A DNA stretch of 64,000 bases from an uncultured Acidobacteriia bacterium (GCA_903881085.1 CAIRSA010000443.1:1-64000); one strand, 5' to 3'; shown: positions 9,737 to 18,819, numbered from the stretch's first letter. Numbers and translations are program-made. The notes: generated by a model not told the origin, from the letters alone.

Positions 9737-11164
9737 TCAAGAAACAGGCTGTAAAGATGGCGCATCGGCGTGTTGGGATACTGGTTTGCGCTGCCGGCGG
9801 ACAGGAACTGTAAGGCGGGTCGAAGCAATCCCCGAGACCCAAGCAATCACAAATGCGTTGGCAGGGACATACAAGTTGAAATCAACAAAACTATGAAGCA
9901 CGATCGCGGTGAGCGATCCAATGCAGGCGATCGACAGCAATCGATCATCTGGCAGACCGGCATAGATGGCCCCATAAATGGCCGAGTAAATAACCCTGAA
10001 TAGCAGTATGAGTCCGATGCCAAGTCCAATCACACCGGTTTCGGCAAGTACCTGCAGATAATCGTTGTGCGCATAGTCCATGGTAAGCATTGGCGCAACG
10101 CTCTTATACCGCAAAAACGCGGATTCATAAGTCCCGAGCCCAGTGCCTACAACCGGATACGCGCGCACCAAACCTGCCGTGTCGCGCCACATTTGCGCCC
10201 TTGTATCGGCGGAAATATCTTCGGTCCTTGCCAAATCGGAAAACCTTGCAATCAGGGGATCGGTTGGCAGAAAGACGAATCCCAATAACATGACTATGGC
10301 TGACACTGCTACTGGCAAAGCCTTGCGCCAGATCGAAATCTTCACCGGCTGGCCAATGTAACTGCGAAGACTAAGTGCGATGGAACCGCTGACAAACAAT
10401 GCAGCCAAGGTTGCAAGAAACGCCATGCGAGATAAAGAGTGAATGATACCGATGAGTAACACAGCGGCTATAGCCAGAATGCCGCACGCTTTCAACGCAG
10501 GTCCGGCGGGCGCCTCATGGCGCTGTTTTTCCCGGCTCAGAATAGCAACAGGATACAGCACTGCGAATGGAAGCACTAACTCAAGTAGACCGGCGAAGTG
10601 ATCGCGATTCACATAGGTACCGCGTGCGAAACCCTCCCCGCCCTCGGCATAGGATTGCATGAAACCGAGTATCCCCTCCATTGTTGCTACTGCAAGCAAG
10701 GGCCACACGATTGTCCAAGTGTGAACGTGATCGCGGAACCGCAAAGAAAGCTCCCGCACTACAACAAAGATCACAACCAATGCGGAGACGGTGAAAATGT
10801 ACTGGGCGGTTAGCCGTGGCGCAACCGACAAGGTCAGTCCCCACTCTTTGGAGGGTCCAAGCAAGGACTCCGCAGCCCGCATCAACTCGACGCGCATTGG
10901 AGATATGGAGCCAACGATTCCGACGGGAAGTGGAAGCACTTGCAGGACTGGAATGGCAACCAAGCCACTGAGAAGACAGACCGTCAACTTGTCGATCCGC
11001 GGAGTGATACACCTGGGATTGAATGCGAAATACAATGCACAAGCGAATCCGGAAGCGGCTATCGACCAGTTCCAGTCGCTGGTGACGCCAGCACGCTCAT
11101 AAACCGCATAAGCCAACGAGCAGGAGAGAAGGCAGAACGTGAGAATAGTAGGGATCATAAGCAA
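9737..11164 (-). CDS. O-antigen ligase / Wzy-type polymerase family membrane protein
   Basis: 475 residues with roughly ten or more hydrophobic segments from the N-terminus on. The family signature is clear: GTGLGTYESAF followed by AHNDYLQVLAETGVIGLG, the periplasmic-loop motif of Wzy_C proteins. These inner-membrane proteins either ligate a lipid-linked glycan to an acceptor or polymerise repeat units; sequence alone does not decide which. The setting (CpsB, YdcF, PEP-CTERM protein, TPR protein) fits exopolysaccharide assembly. A hairpin terminator separates it from the PEP-CTERM gene upstream, so it may have its own promoter. It ends two bases from the convergent phosphatase. Confidence 0.88.
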   Translation of the reverse strand: MLMIPTILTFCLLSCSLAYAVYERAGVTSDWNWSIAASGFACALYFAFNPRCITPRIDKLTVCLLSGLVAIPVLQVLPLPVGIVGSISPMRVELMRAAESLLGPSKEWGLTLSVAPRLTAQYIFTVSALVVIFVVVRELSLRFRDHVHTWTIVWPLLAVATMEGILGFMQSYAEGGEGFARGTYVNRDHFAGLLELVLPFAVLYPVAILSREKQRHEAPAGPALKACGILAIAAVLLIGIIHSLSRMAFLATLAALFVSGSIALSLRSYIGQPVKISIWRKALPVAVSAIVMLLGFVFLPTDPLIARFSDLARTEDISADTRAQMWRDTAGLVRAYPVVGTGLGTYESAFLRYKSVAPMLTMDYAHNDYLQVLAETGVIGLGIGLILLFRVIYSAIYGAIYAGLPDDRLLSIACIGSLTAIVLHSFVDFNLYVPANAFVIAWVSGIASTRLTVPVRRQRKPVSQHADAPSLQPVS

Positions 11165-11192
11165 AAGGCCGGACCCTCGCGGATCCGGCCTT
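11165..11192 (-). terminator. Intrinsic terminator after the PEP-CTERM gene
   Basis: On the minus strand, AAGGCCGGA pairs with TCCGGCCTT, extended by CC/GG past one mismatch, with a short loop. It is followed by TTTTGC. It sits 29 bp after the PEP-CTERM stop codon and directly before the ligase start. Confidence 0.75.
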
Positions 11193-11221
11193 AGTCAGAA
11201 GAATGAAATTACCGATCAGGT

Positions 11222-12064
11222 TCAGGACTTGCGGCGAAGCCGCATTCCCAAAACACCCATGCCCATGGCAAGCAGTCCGAAGCTGGAAGGCTCGGGAACG
11301 CCAGTCTGTCCATCGATGAGGAAATTCAAGTTAGCGGGATGACTGAAATTAGCGATGGTAGGGCAGGTTGAACTAGGCGTGCAGCCAGGTGCAGAGCTGG
11401 CTGCCGAGATGATTGGCGAGGCTACATTGAAGAAAAACAGGAACTGACCTAATTGTTGATCTTCCTGCGCACCGCTGTGGTTGGGATCGGAAACACTCAG
11501 AGCAAGGGAGTTACCGCCGATGCCTACACCCTTCACAGCAAAATCATAGTATACGCCCGTATTGACGATCCAGTTCAGGTTCGAAAACGTAATTGCATAG
11601 ATTGAATAGAAGGCGGTACTGTAAAGCGACTGATAGTCGGTTACACCATTGTATTTCACCTGAGTGCTAGCAGCATCGATTTGCGCGACAGTCGAAAGCA
11701 CTTTCGAATTGGTCAGAGCCGATCCATCCAAACCATAATATAGCGTTAAGTTGCTAAATTCCGTGCTAGGCGCATTGGATGTACCGGCAATGCCGTTGCT
11801 CATCTCGTAGATGGTGATGCTGTCGACCCGATTATAGCCGCTGCCTGCAAAATAGAAGGCATCTCCAGCCAGATAACCACTGCCTGCGCCATAATTCGAG
11901 CCAATGACACTGGCGTTGCTGCGGGTTTCGTTAACTGCCGGATTTCCGTTCAAAGCGATCGTCGGCAGCGCATTCTGGTAAAGGGTAGTTGCTGACGCGA
12001 TCGAAATCGTTGCGACTGTACCCAAAATGGTCAACAACTTTGTTGTTAGGCGTGAATAATTCAT
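11222..12064 (-). CDS. PEP-CTERM sorting domain protein
   Basis: 280 residues. An N-terminal signal peptide (hydrophobic core about residues 10-28) is followed by a Ser/Thr/Asn-rich body of unknown fold. The end is a textbook PEP-CTERM tail: VPEPSSFGLLAMGMGVLG then RLRRK. Such proteins are recognised at the PEP motif by an exosortase and exported to the surface or the exopolysaccharide matrix. No exosortase gene lies in this window, so the partner enzyme must be elsewhere. It follows a FecR-like gene by about 38 bp and ends at a hairpin terminator. Molecular function of the body is not recognisable. Confidence 0.88.
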   Translation of the reverse strand: MNYSRLTTKLLTILGTVATISIASATTLYQNALPTIALNGNPAVNETRSNASVIGSNYGAGSGYLAGDAFYFAGSGYNRVDSITIYEMSNGIAGTSNAPSTEFSNLTLYYGLDGSALTNSKVLSTVAQIDAASTQVKYNGVTDYQSLYSTAFYSIYAITFSNLNWIVNTGVYYDFAVKGVGIGGNSLALSVSDPNHSGAQEDQQLGQFLFFFNVASPIISAASSAPGCTPSSTCPTIANFSHPANLNFLIDGQTGVPEPSSFGLLAMGMGVLGMRLRRKS

Positions 12065-12102
12065 ATTTTCCCTCCGTTGGATTTATTTACCAAAGACAAC
12101 GC

Positions 12103-12564
12103 CTACCGTCCGCTGCCAGATGGGGGCGGCGGCGGCAATACACGTGCTGGAATAGATTTGCCGAAAGCGCTGGTGGACACGGTTGCCATCACACCTGCCT
12201 GCGCTGGAACCGCAGTCGGTCCGTTATAAAATGCAACAGAGGATTTCGGAGCCAACGTAAACTGCATGCTTCCCGTCAACAGCCGGAAAACCAACCCATC
12301 GTCCGTCTTCTCGACCTTTGCTTTCGACTTCCCGCTGAGCGTAACGCGCGACCCGTCCCGGAACTGCACCGTGGCAGGACCTGCTGAAGTACCAATTTCA
12401 TCGCCCTCCATCACAGGCCAGGAAGGGACACCATCGGCTTTAACTTGTTTTCCGCGGAGTTCAAAAGTACCGGAACTGGTAACGGTAGCAATCGGGGCTG
12501 CTCCTAAGACTATGCCCGCTAGCCCAAGTAGGACAGCGCTTTGCACAACTACTCTAATGATCAT
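12103..12564 (-). CDS. Small exported FecR-like protein
   Basis: 153 residues from the preferred start MIIRVVVQS. This ATG is preceded by GGAGG about 13 bases upstream; an in-frame start at 12618 would add 18 residues without signal-peptide character. A signal peptide (about residues 1-22) precedes a FecR-like beta domain: EGDEIGTSAGPATVQFRDGS, then VTLSGKSKAKV and FRLLTGSMQF. The C-terminus is Pro/Gly/Ser rich (PPPPPSGSGR). FecR-like periplasmic domains near exopolysaccharide genes are common in PEP-CTERM-bearing bacteria. It is probably co-transcribed with the PEP-CTERM gene. Function beyond the domain call is unknown. Confidence 0.72.
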   Translation of the reverse strand: MIIRVVVQSAVLLGLAGIVLGAAPIATVTSSGTFELRGKQVKADGVPSWPVMEGDEIGTSAGPATVQFRDGSRVTLSGKSKAKVEKTDDGLVFRLLTGSMQFTLAPKSSVAFYNGPTAVPAQAGVMATVSTSAFGKSIPARVLPPPPPSGSGR

Positions 12565-12698
12565 GCTAGGATAAGATCCTCCATAAGTAATTCTAGTAGA
12601 CAACGGAATGTAAAACAAGTTAAATCACATTGATGGGCGAGGTAAACTGCGATTACTTTCGTACTACGTCGATGAGACGAGAAGCTCCCCGTATTCAA

Positions 12699-13847
12699 TT
12701 AGTAAACATGCGTAATCGTTTGTCCTATAAGCCCAACTGGTCCTAGAGATATACCGTCGATCCATACGGTACCCTCGATTTTGTTATCGAATTTCCCACT
12801 TGGGCGCCTCACTACCCCCACTCGAAGGGATCGGCTTTGCGCAACGCTGAAATCCAGAGACACTGTCGTCCAGTCATGGCTGCCGGTCAGCGACTCGGAA
12901 GCCAAGCCCAATTCGGGGATTGCCAGCCTAATCCCCTCATTTGTCGTAAGCCCAGCCGTTTTCACACGCATTGTTAGGCGGTAGGCCCCTTGCCGAGGGA
13001 GGATAGCAACCTGGGACAAGTGGTCGTAGTTCACATTCGTCTTGCCCAGGAACCGTATCATCGCCCCGTTCTTCCCCAGAACGTTTTCAAATTCATCAAC
13101 AGATTGAGTCAAACGCCAATCAAGGGGGCCCCCCAATGGCATCCTTTGAAATTTCCCATTGAAAAGCAGATTCCGTGCGGGGTAGTCGCCCTGCCGCTCA
13201 CCCAGCCAAGCCGCCCAAGTTTGGAGCGCATTTTCCCAGCGCTTGTTCCGTAGGAGATAATCCACATATCCGACAGCGAGTTTATCGTCGCCAAAACCGG
13301 CGTCCGCAATCCGGCTCCACGTATTCCGGGCCGCCACTGCATTATTCGCCGTCATCATGTGCTCCAGCCACGCCCTCGTCGCACGGCGATCGCCTCCAAT
13401 TGCAGCAAGCACGGCCGCAGGATTTTCAACAATACGGTCGAAATAATAGAACAAGATCTCGTCGTAGTCGGGCACGGTCGCAAGAACTCGCTCCGCCGTC
13501 TTGAGGCCTTGCTGGAGGTCATTGTGGATGAAACAGAAGTTCGTGTATCGCACCCAGATCATCGGAATCTGGGGGCTCAGCGCTACCGCTCTGGTAAACG
13601 CCCGCTTCGCCTCGGCTTCGCGCCCGGCATCACCGAGCGCCTCGGCCAAGTCTGCCCATTTGTAAGCATTAGCGCTGTCCTGCCATAAGGCCGCCTTGTA
13701 TTCTGGCAGGGAAGGCGTCGTCACACTCGGAGCGTCATTGATGTTCAAGCGAAAAGACACGGCACCTGCGCCGATGGCCAGCGCCACAAACATCATTATT
13801 ATACGGGCCAAACGATTATACCCATGGTCGTTCATACAAATGATCAT
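12699..13847 (-). CDS. TPR-repeat membrane-anchored protein with C-terminal carbohydrate-binding-like domain
   Basis: About 382 residues from ATG 13847 (or 378 from ATG 13835). The reading frame continues upstream to 14120, but that part overlaps the AbiEii-like gene and lacks protein character. A single membrane segment (about residues 13-32) is followed by TPR-like helices (DSANAYKWADLAEALGDAG, AFTRAVALSPQIP). The C-terminal 130 residues are beta-rich with YRLTMRVKTAGL and DWTTVSLDFSV, resembling carbohydrate-binding beta-sandwiches. It probably acts in the periplasm in polysaccharide assembly, judging from the neighbours. No clear ribosome site was seen, so the start is uncertain. Confidence 0.7.
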   Translation of the reverse strand: MIICMNDHGYNRLARIIMMFVALAIGAGAVSFRLNINDAPSVTTPSLPEYKAALWQDSANAYKWADLAEALGDAGREAEAKRAFTRAVALSPQIPMIWVRYTNFCFIHNDLQQGLKTAERVLATVPDYDEILFYYFDRIVENPAAVLAAIGGDRRATRAWLEHMMTANNAVAARNTWSRIADAGFGDDKLAVGYVDYLLRNKRWENALQTWAAWLGERQGDYPARNLLFNGKFQRMPLGGPLDWRLTQSVDEFENVLGKNGAMIRFLGKTNVNYDHLSQVAILPRQGAYRLTMRVKTAGLTTNEGIRLAIPELGLASESLTGSHDWTTVSLDFSVAQSRSLRVGVVRRPSGKFDNKIEGTVWIDGISLGPVGLIGQTITHVY

Positions 13848-13927
13848 ACATGATGGCAGGAATAGGCTAAAAGCTGGTGCAATTTCCTGGTCCCGGATAA
13901 ATCCGAAATAGGACGTCACCTTCAATG

Positions 13928-14974
13928 TCAGGTGAAGAAAGCGAGGCTGCGAATTGGCACCAGGGCGTCCGTCGTCGCTCTCCCCTCGCAATGCATGGAC
14001 AGCATCCCGGCCAGCGAAACAGGCTTCGAAACAGTGGGATGCGTTTTGTGGCGCGCTCGTCCATGTCCACGGTTGACGCGGTCTCGACAGTTTCTGTTGG
14101 CGGAGGACTGTCTGTCGCAAGTTGCGGAATCGGTCAGAAACGCTGCGTAAGAACGGGCAAAGCGATCATCGGTCGCAAGGCCGGAAACCGCTCGCAAGGT
14201 TTCCGCTATCGGATCGTGGCGGTATGCGGGAAACTGATGACCGTAGGCCTCCACGTCGGCGATCATAATTTCTCTGGCCAACGCGATCATCGCAGCGGGA
14301 TTGTAATGTGATCGGACTGCGTGCAGGTCGTACACATGGCGCACCAGGGTTTTGTCACGCGGTCCGCCCGCGGCGGCCAGTTCGGCCCCGGCTCGTCTGG
14401 TCAGCGCTACAAATTTCTCCGCAACGGTCTCGATCAGGGCCACGCAAGGAATCGATGGCACTTCGGGCAGATGCTTAAAGGCCTCCGCCCAAAAAGAAAT
14501 CACGCTCTTTTCGACGGAGGGTCGGCGTAACGGCCAAACGGCCGTCTCGATTTGAATTTCCGGCCGCAAGGCTCCTTCGCCGGTCATGAGCGGCGGACAA
14601 GGTAAGCGATAAATCGTATAGCGGCTCGCGTTCCCAGAGTCCCGGTGCCCGGCATTCTCCGGATCGAACTGAAACCCGGCCTGCAACAAGGCGCTGGTTA
14701 CCTTGTCGCGCAATTTGCGTAACGCCGCTCCTGAGCCCGATTCGTCCGACATCATCTTCAGGTCGATGTCTTCCGACATGCGCCGGGTGAGGCGGTGAGC
14801 GCGGCTCAAAGCCGTGCCGCCGCTGAACACCAGACGAAACGGCGTCAGGTCCGCAGTATGGATCGCGGCCAGCGCCTTGACGACATACCAGTCCTTCTCC
14901 ACAAGGGCCGGGCTCGGCAAGTCGAAATAGCGTTGAACTTCGAGCAACTCTTGGAGCGAGAGTTTATCGGGCAA
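13928..14974 (-). CDS. AbiEii-type nucleotidyltransferase toxin
   Basis: 348 residues from a TTG start with AGGAG seven bases upstream, overlapping the antitoxin stop by 11 bp. The nucleotidyltransferase core is clear: SGGTALSRAHRL (about 51-62), then EDIDLK (68-73), the GG(S/T)-x-DxD signature of AbiEii/AbiGii toxins, followed by VALIETVAEKFVAL. Family toxins transfer nucleotides, reported for tRNA acceptor ends, and act in type IV toxin-antitoxin or phage abortive infection. The last 55 or so residues (from FLTDSATC on) are Arg/Ser-rich and unlike the family, so the C-terminus may be altered by an old frameshift. Its partner antitoxin is directly upstream. Confidence 0.85.
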   Translation of the reverse strand: MPDKLSLQELLEVQRYFDLPSPALVEKDWYVVKALAAIHTADLTPFRLVFSGGTALSRAHRLTRRMSEDIDLKMMSDESGSGAALRKLRDKVTSALLQAGFQFDPENAGHRDSGNASRYTIYRLPCPPLMTGEGALRPEIQIETAVWPLRRPSVEKSVISFWAEAFKHLPEVPSIPCVALIETVAEKFVALTRRAGAELAAAGGPRDKTLVRHVYDLHAVRSHYNPAAMIALAREIMIADVEAYGHQFPAYRHDPIAETLRAVSGLATDDRFARSYAAFLTDSATCDRQSSANRNCRDRVNRGHGRARHKTHPTVSKPVSLAGMLSMHCEGRATTDALVPIRSLAFFT

Positions 14975-15380
14975 GCACCAACTCCTGCTTACCGTCGCGA
15001 AGGCGGCGGGAAAACCGCCCCTTGACCCTCACCACCGGGTTGACAGGAATCTGGGTGGAACGCCCTTCGTTGTAGTCACGCTCGGCGTCGGACGGCTCCC
15101 ACTTCACTCCAAGCTTGGTGAGGGCCTGCCGGGCTGCTCCAATAAATCCGCCCTGGCTGTAAAGGATGGGGTCGCCTGAAAGACGCGACACAACAGCGCG
15201 GCCATAGACGCCATAGCCGAGCCTCACCAGGCGCTTCTCGCGCACCAGAATGCGCAGAACCCGGAGAACCTGGTCCGCTCCTCCGAGGTCGGCAAACTCG
15301 CGTGGCAGGAACACGTCTTCGCCGCGCTTGCGGGCGATCCGCGTCTCAATCCGCTCCTGCAATGTCTTTTGTTTGGCCAT
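14964..15380 (-). CDS. AbiEi/DUF6088-type antitoxin
   Basis: 138 residues from ATG 15380 (MAKQKTLQERIETRI). A longer frame exists upstream but crosses the operator region and is not credible. The N-terminal half (about 10-70) resembles a winged-helix DNA-binding domain: FLPREFADLGGADQVLRVLRIL, then LVRLGYGVYGRA, typical of AbiEi-like and DUF6088 antitoxins. The C-terminal part (VRVKGRFSRRLRDGK) would contact the toxin or DNA. Antitoxins of this type repress their own promoter by binding repeats, and a 17-bp direct repeat lies immediately upstream. The stop overlaps the toxin start, so the two genes are translationally coupled. Confidence 0.82.
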   Translation of the reverse strand: MAKQKTLQERIETRIARKRGEDVFLPREFADLGGADQVLRVLRILVREKRLVRLGYGVYGRAVVSRLSGDPILYSQGGFIGAARQALTKLGVKWEPSDAERDYNEGRSTQIPVNPVVRVKGRFSRRLRDGKQELVLAR

Positions 15381-15389
15381 GAAAGCACC

Positions 15390-15430
15390 TACAAACACCC
15401 GACATCCATTATATACAAACACCCGACATC
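15390..15430 (-). promoter_or_regulatory. Antitoxin operator/promoter: 17-bp direct repeats around a TATAAT box
   Basis: The 17-mer tacaaacacccgacatc occurs at 15390-15406 and 15414-15430, a 24-bp period. On the minus strand a perfect TATAAT (complement of 15408-15413) lies between the copies, about 30 bases before the antitoxin ATG. A bound repressor would cover both the -10 and the transcription start. No convincing -35 box was found. Repressor identity is inferred from AbiEi-type autoregulation. Confidence 0.7.
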
Positions 15431-16464
15431 GGAGGAAGCATAACGCTCCTCCCCAAGGGATAGGATGCCGCGGCGCTAAAGCGATAGATTCGAAGAAACC
15501 CAGACGAATCGCAGAAATCCGAGCGTAGCGGTACGCCATTCCGAGCTGCGACCGCAAATGCGCTTTAACGCGACACATGACCGCTCCCTTGCGGTCTCGG
15601 CTCCGTATCGGATCCCCGTTCATTTCCACTTCTAGTCGCGCACCTCCTTCGGGAAAGCGCGCCCAGACGACGGAGTTCGGCGAGGCGGGGCGCGCAGGCA
15701 AAACCATACAAATCGGACAATACTGTCCTGATTGCGATGCCGGCGCCAATCTTCAGACCAGATTATTGGACGAGTTCGGCCGTAAGTGCAAAAACAGCCC
15801 AAACTCCGCATATGGGTGTCACTATAGCCAGGCGAAAAGCGGTGGCCAGAGATAGCGCTTAGCACTCACGCAGATGCAAGAAACTTTCCAATATCTACTT
15901 CTGAATCATATAGCTGGCGGGAATCGTCGTGCCCCCCTCGGGCGGCGCCAAATTTTCGGCATTTGTCACTAAAATGTCACGACACTCCGCGCAAAAGGGG
16001 TGATTTTGGGTGAAATCAGATGAGATTAAAACGGCTGCAAGTTGTTGGCTGGCAAGAGGATATTGTGTCTTTTCTTGCGCTTGCCTGAATGAGAAACCGG
16101 TTTTCAAGACCGCCGGTTTCAACCGCTCACCCATTGCTCCGTCTTCTATCAAAAAGGAATTCGAATACTTACGGCTACTGTCGGTCTTGTCGAACTTCAG
16201 GATGAGTCTGACGGCTGGCCGCGTTTCCAATACAAGATGAGACTGAAGGAGCCGGAAGGTGGCATGCTGGGCAGTTGATTGTCAGCGAGGAAATTGGATT
16301 CGACGGAAAGAATCGAAGGAGGTTTACGGCAGGGTGATTCTAACGTCGGTGGGGCAGCAATACCATGTCTTGGGGGCAGGCCTGAGTTGGGCACAGATGA
16401 CGGGAACAAGCAGACATATGCGGAGCCGTCGGCCATTTTGAGGCTACTTATCATCCACCGTGTG
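15431..16464. other. Non-coding gap between the toxin-antitoxin pair and hypE
   Basis: About 1 kb with no credible gene; short frames on both strands lack domain character. It contains a truncated tRNA-Ser at 16097-16140 and, downstream of it on the minus strand, a near-repeat GTGACATTTTAGTGACA (complement around 15964-15980). The pattern fits a decayed integration site, but no integrase remains. Confidence 0.6.
16097..16140 (-). pseudogene. 5' half of tRNA-Ser(TGA), truncated after the anticodon arm
   Basis: Reading the minus strand from 16140, GGAGCAATGGGTGAGCGG starts a class II tRNA-Ser: acceptor strand GGAGCAA, D-arm GGT...ACC, then CGGT-CTTGAAA-ACCG with anticodon TGA. After the anticodon stem, similarity stops. 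No T-arm (GGTTCGAATCC-like) and no TTGCTCC acceptor complement follow. It cannot be a functional tRNA. Such half copies arise when an element integrates into a tRNA gene at the anticodon loop, or from partial duplication. Confidence 0.75.
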
Positions 16465-17508
16465 TCAGCAGATTCGAGGGAGTTGTTCCCCACTCAGCAT
16501 GTCGACCACACGGTTTCCCCCGATGCGAGTACGAAGTACGACCGAACCGCGCACGCCCTCTTCAACCACGCCAATTCGCACCGCGCCGCTGGATACTGAG
16601 ACCTCTTTCAACACCTCAAGTGCATGGGCCGCTTGCCGCTCCGACAGAAACAGAACAAAGGCGCCCTCATTCGCCACATACAGCGGATCCAGACCCAAGA
16701 TTTCACACCCGCTTCGGACCACATCCATGACAGGAATTGAGGCCTCTTCGATGCGGACCAAAACACCGCGCGCCGAGGCGATTTCATTCAGCGCGGAAGC
16801 CAGGCCGCCGCGTGTCAGGTCGCGCAGGCAATGGATCTCCACTCCCGCCGCGAGCAGCGCTTCAATCGCTGGCCAGAGGGGAGCTGCATCGCTAACAATT
16901 GGGGATTCGAATTCGAGTCCTTCGCGCACCGAAAGAATCGCCAGCCCATGTGCGCCAAGGCAACCCGAGACAATAATCGCGTCTCCTGGTTGCACCGCAG
17001 CCGGGCCGATCTGGGAGGGGCATTCTACTAATCCGATTCCAGCGGTGTTGATGAATACGCCATCCCCTTTTCCCTTGTCGACAACTTTCGTATCGCCGGT
17101 TGCGATAGTGACCCGGGCACAGAGTGCGGCCTGCTGCATGGAAGAGACAATCTGCCGTAGCGTCTCCATCGGCAAGCCTTCTTCCAGAATGAACCCGGCG
17201 CTCAGGTAGAGCGGCCGAGCACCGCACATCGCCAGATCGTTAGCGGTGCCGTAGACCGCCAGATCGCCAATCGTACCGCCAGGAAAGATCAGCGGATTGA
17301 CTACGTATGAATCGGTAGTGAATGCCAGCCGGCTGCCCCCCAATTCCAGCAGCGCGCCATCGTGCAGCGCGTCAAGGGCGGGGTTGGAGAAAGACGGCAG
17401 GAAGACCTGCTCGATGAGCCGCTGCGTCATCTTGCCGCCCCCGCCGTGGGCCATCAGAATGCGGTCGTCAGCGGTGGTTGGCGCCGGACATTGAGGTTGA
17501 AATTTCAT
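16465..17508 (-). CDS. hypE: Hydrogenase maturation protein HypE
   Basis: 347 residues from ATG 17508, the normal family length; the frame is open further upstream inside hypD but without HypE character. HypE dehydrates the HypF-delivered carbamoyl group on its C-terminal cysteine to a thiocyanate, giving the CN ligands of the NiFe centre. Seen: the HGGGGK motif near residues 20-25, the PurM-like ATP-binding body ([18 protein letters not shown]) and the exact C-terminal PRIC with the acceptor cysteine last. It is the last gene of the hox-hyp operon and overlaps the hypD 3' end by 41 bp, implying translational coupling. Confidence 0.95.
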   Translation of the reverse strand: MKFQPQCPAPTTADDRILMAHGGGGKMTQRLIEQVFLPSFSNPALDALHDGALLELGGSRLAFTTDSYVVNPLIFPGGTIGDLAVYGTANDLAMCGARPLYLSAGFILEEGLPMETLRQIVSSMQQAALCARVTIATGDTKVVDKGKGDGVFINTAGIGLVECPSQIGPAAVQPGDAIIVSGCLGAHGLAILSVREGLEFESPIVSDAAPLWPAIEALLAAGVEIHCLRDLTRGGLASALNEIASARGVLVRIEEASIPVMDVVRSGCEILGLDPLYVANEGAFVLFLSERQAAHALEVLKEVSVSSGAVRIGVVEEGVRGSVVLRTRIGGNRVVDMLSGEQLPRIC

Positions 17509-18580
17509 AAAGGTAGTAGGCGGCACACGCGCCTTCGGAAGAGACCATCGGCGCACCCATCGGCCTTTCTGGAGTGCATTGCTTGCCAAAAGCCGGGCAT
17601 TCGGGGGGCTTACGCAGTCCCTGCAGGACTTGGCCACTGATGCAATCCGGCGGCTCTGGAACGCGCCCGATATCGAGTTGGAAGCGCAGTTCGGCATCGA
17701 ATCGGCGATAGGGCGTAGTGAGGCGCAGGCCGCTGGCTGGAATCTCTCCGATGCCGCGCCATTGGCGTGGCCCGACTTCGAAAACCTCGGCGATCCGTTC
17801 CTGGGCCAGGCGGTTCCCGTCACGGCTCACGGAGCGAGTGTATTGATTCTCGACCCGTGCCTCGCCGCGTTCGAGCTGTGCCACAGCCAGGTAGATTCCT
17901 TCCAGCAGATCCACCGGCTCGAAGCCTGTAACTACGATCGGCGTATGGAAGCGGGCAGCGATCGGTTCGTACTCGCGATAACCCATCACTGCGCAGACAT
18001 GCCCGGCGGCGAGAAACGCCTGCACGCGGCAATCGTCCGAGCTAAGGATCGCCTCCATTGCCGGCGGCACCAGCACATGGGCTACGAGGATTGAGAAGTT
18101 CTCCAATCCCTCGCGGCTGGCCTGCCAGACAGCCATGGCGTTGGCCGGGGCAGTTGTCTCAAACCCGACCGCGAAGAACACCACCTGGCGGCCGGGATTT
18201 GCCCGCGCCAGTTTCAGTGCGTCCAACGGCGAATAGACAATGCGAATTTCGGCCCCTTTTGCCTTTGCGTCCAACAGGCTATTGGTTGAGCCAGGCACTC
18301 GCAGCATGTCGCCGAACGAGCTAAAGATCACTTCGGGCCGCATAGCTATCGCCACGGCTTTATCGATCAGTTCCAGCGGCGTGACGCAGACAGGGCAGCC
18401 TGGACCGTGCACCAGGTGGATGAGAGGCGGCAGCAAGTCCTGCAGGCCGCTCTTGAGGATGGTATGAGTCTGGCCGCCACACACTTCCATGATGGTCCAT
18501 GGTTTGGTGGTGAGTCCGGCGATCATTCCAGCAAGTTGTTGTGCGGCCTCGCGGTTGCGATATTCGTCCACGAATTTCAC
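17468..18580 (-). CDS. hypD: Hydrogenase maturation protein HypD
   Basis: 370 residues. The likely start is GTG 18580 (VKFVDEYRN), which overlaps the hypC stop as GTGA; frames open further upstream lie within hypC. HypD is the scaffold for assembling the Fe(CN)2CO group with HypC. Seen: CGGQTH near residue 35, HGPGCPVCV near 60-68, [23 protein letters not shown], and clustered cysteines in the C-terminal part that would ligate the [4Fe-4S] cluster. It sits between hypC and hypE in the same operon. Confidence 0.95.
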   Translation of the reverse strand: MKFVDEYRNREAAQQLAGMIAGLTTKPWTIMEVCGGQTHTILKSGLQDLLPPLIHLVHGPGCPVCVTPLELIDKAVAIAMRPEVIFSSFGDMLRVPGSTNSLLDAKAKGAEIRIVYSPLDALKLARANPGRQVVFFAVGFETTAPANAMAVWQASREGLENFSILVAHVLVPPAMEAILSSDDCRVQAFLAAGHVCAVMGYREYEPIAARFHTPIVVTGFEPVDLLEGIYLAVAQLERGEARVENQYTRSVSRDGNRLAQERIAEVFEVGPRQWRGIGEIPASGLRLTTPYRRFDAELRFQLDIGRVPEPPDCISGQVLQGLRKPPECPAFGKQCTPERPMGAPMVSSEGACAAYYLYEISTSMSGANHR

Positions 18581-18819
18581 GGCGACTCCTGTGTATTGAT
18601 CTGGCGCAGACAATCGAAGATTCGCTGCGCTTCTTCCTCATTGACCACGCTGAGCGAAAAACCGGCGTGGACCAGGACGTAGTCGCCCTCGACCGCCTCC
18701 GGCGTGTAGGCGATGCATATCTGCTTGCGGACGCCGGCGAAGTCGACGTTGGCATATCGCAGATCTTCGCCGCTATCATCGCTGACGGCAACCACTCTCC
18801 CTGGGACTGCTAAGCACAT
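18577..18819 (-). CDS. hypC: Hydrogenase assembly chaperone HypC
   Basis: 80 residues starting MCLAVPGRV, the invariant HypC N-terminus in which Cys2 (after Met removal) binds the iron precursor. The OB-like body includes [10 protein letters not shown] and [12 protein letters not shown]. HypC/HupF proteins carry the Fe(CN)2CO group with HypD to the large subunit. The start is fixed by the MCLAVPG motif. Its 5' end overlaps the end of hypF by 10 bp and its stop overlaps the hypD start, so translation is coupled on both sides. Confidence 0.95.
   Translation of the reverse strand: MCLAVPGRVVAVSDDSGEDLRYANVDFAGVRKQICIAYTPEAVEGDYVLVHAGFSLSVVNEEEAQRIFDCLRQINTQESP

Noticed and set aside
13848-14120. 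N-terminal extension of the TPR protein
   Set aside because: It overlaps the AbiEii-like gene in another frame, is Arg/Cys-rich and carries no domain; the membrane segment near residue 20 of the shorter form is a natural N-terminus.
16097-16140. A functional tRNA-Ser or a selenocysteine tRNA near the hydrogenase
   Set aside because: The anticodon is TGA (serine), and the T-arm and 3' acceptor strand are missing.
15895-16230. Minus-strand 111-codon frame
   Set aside because: It runs through the tRNA-Ser fragment and the non-coding gap and has no protein features.
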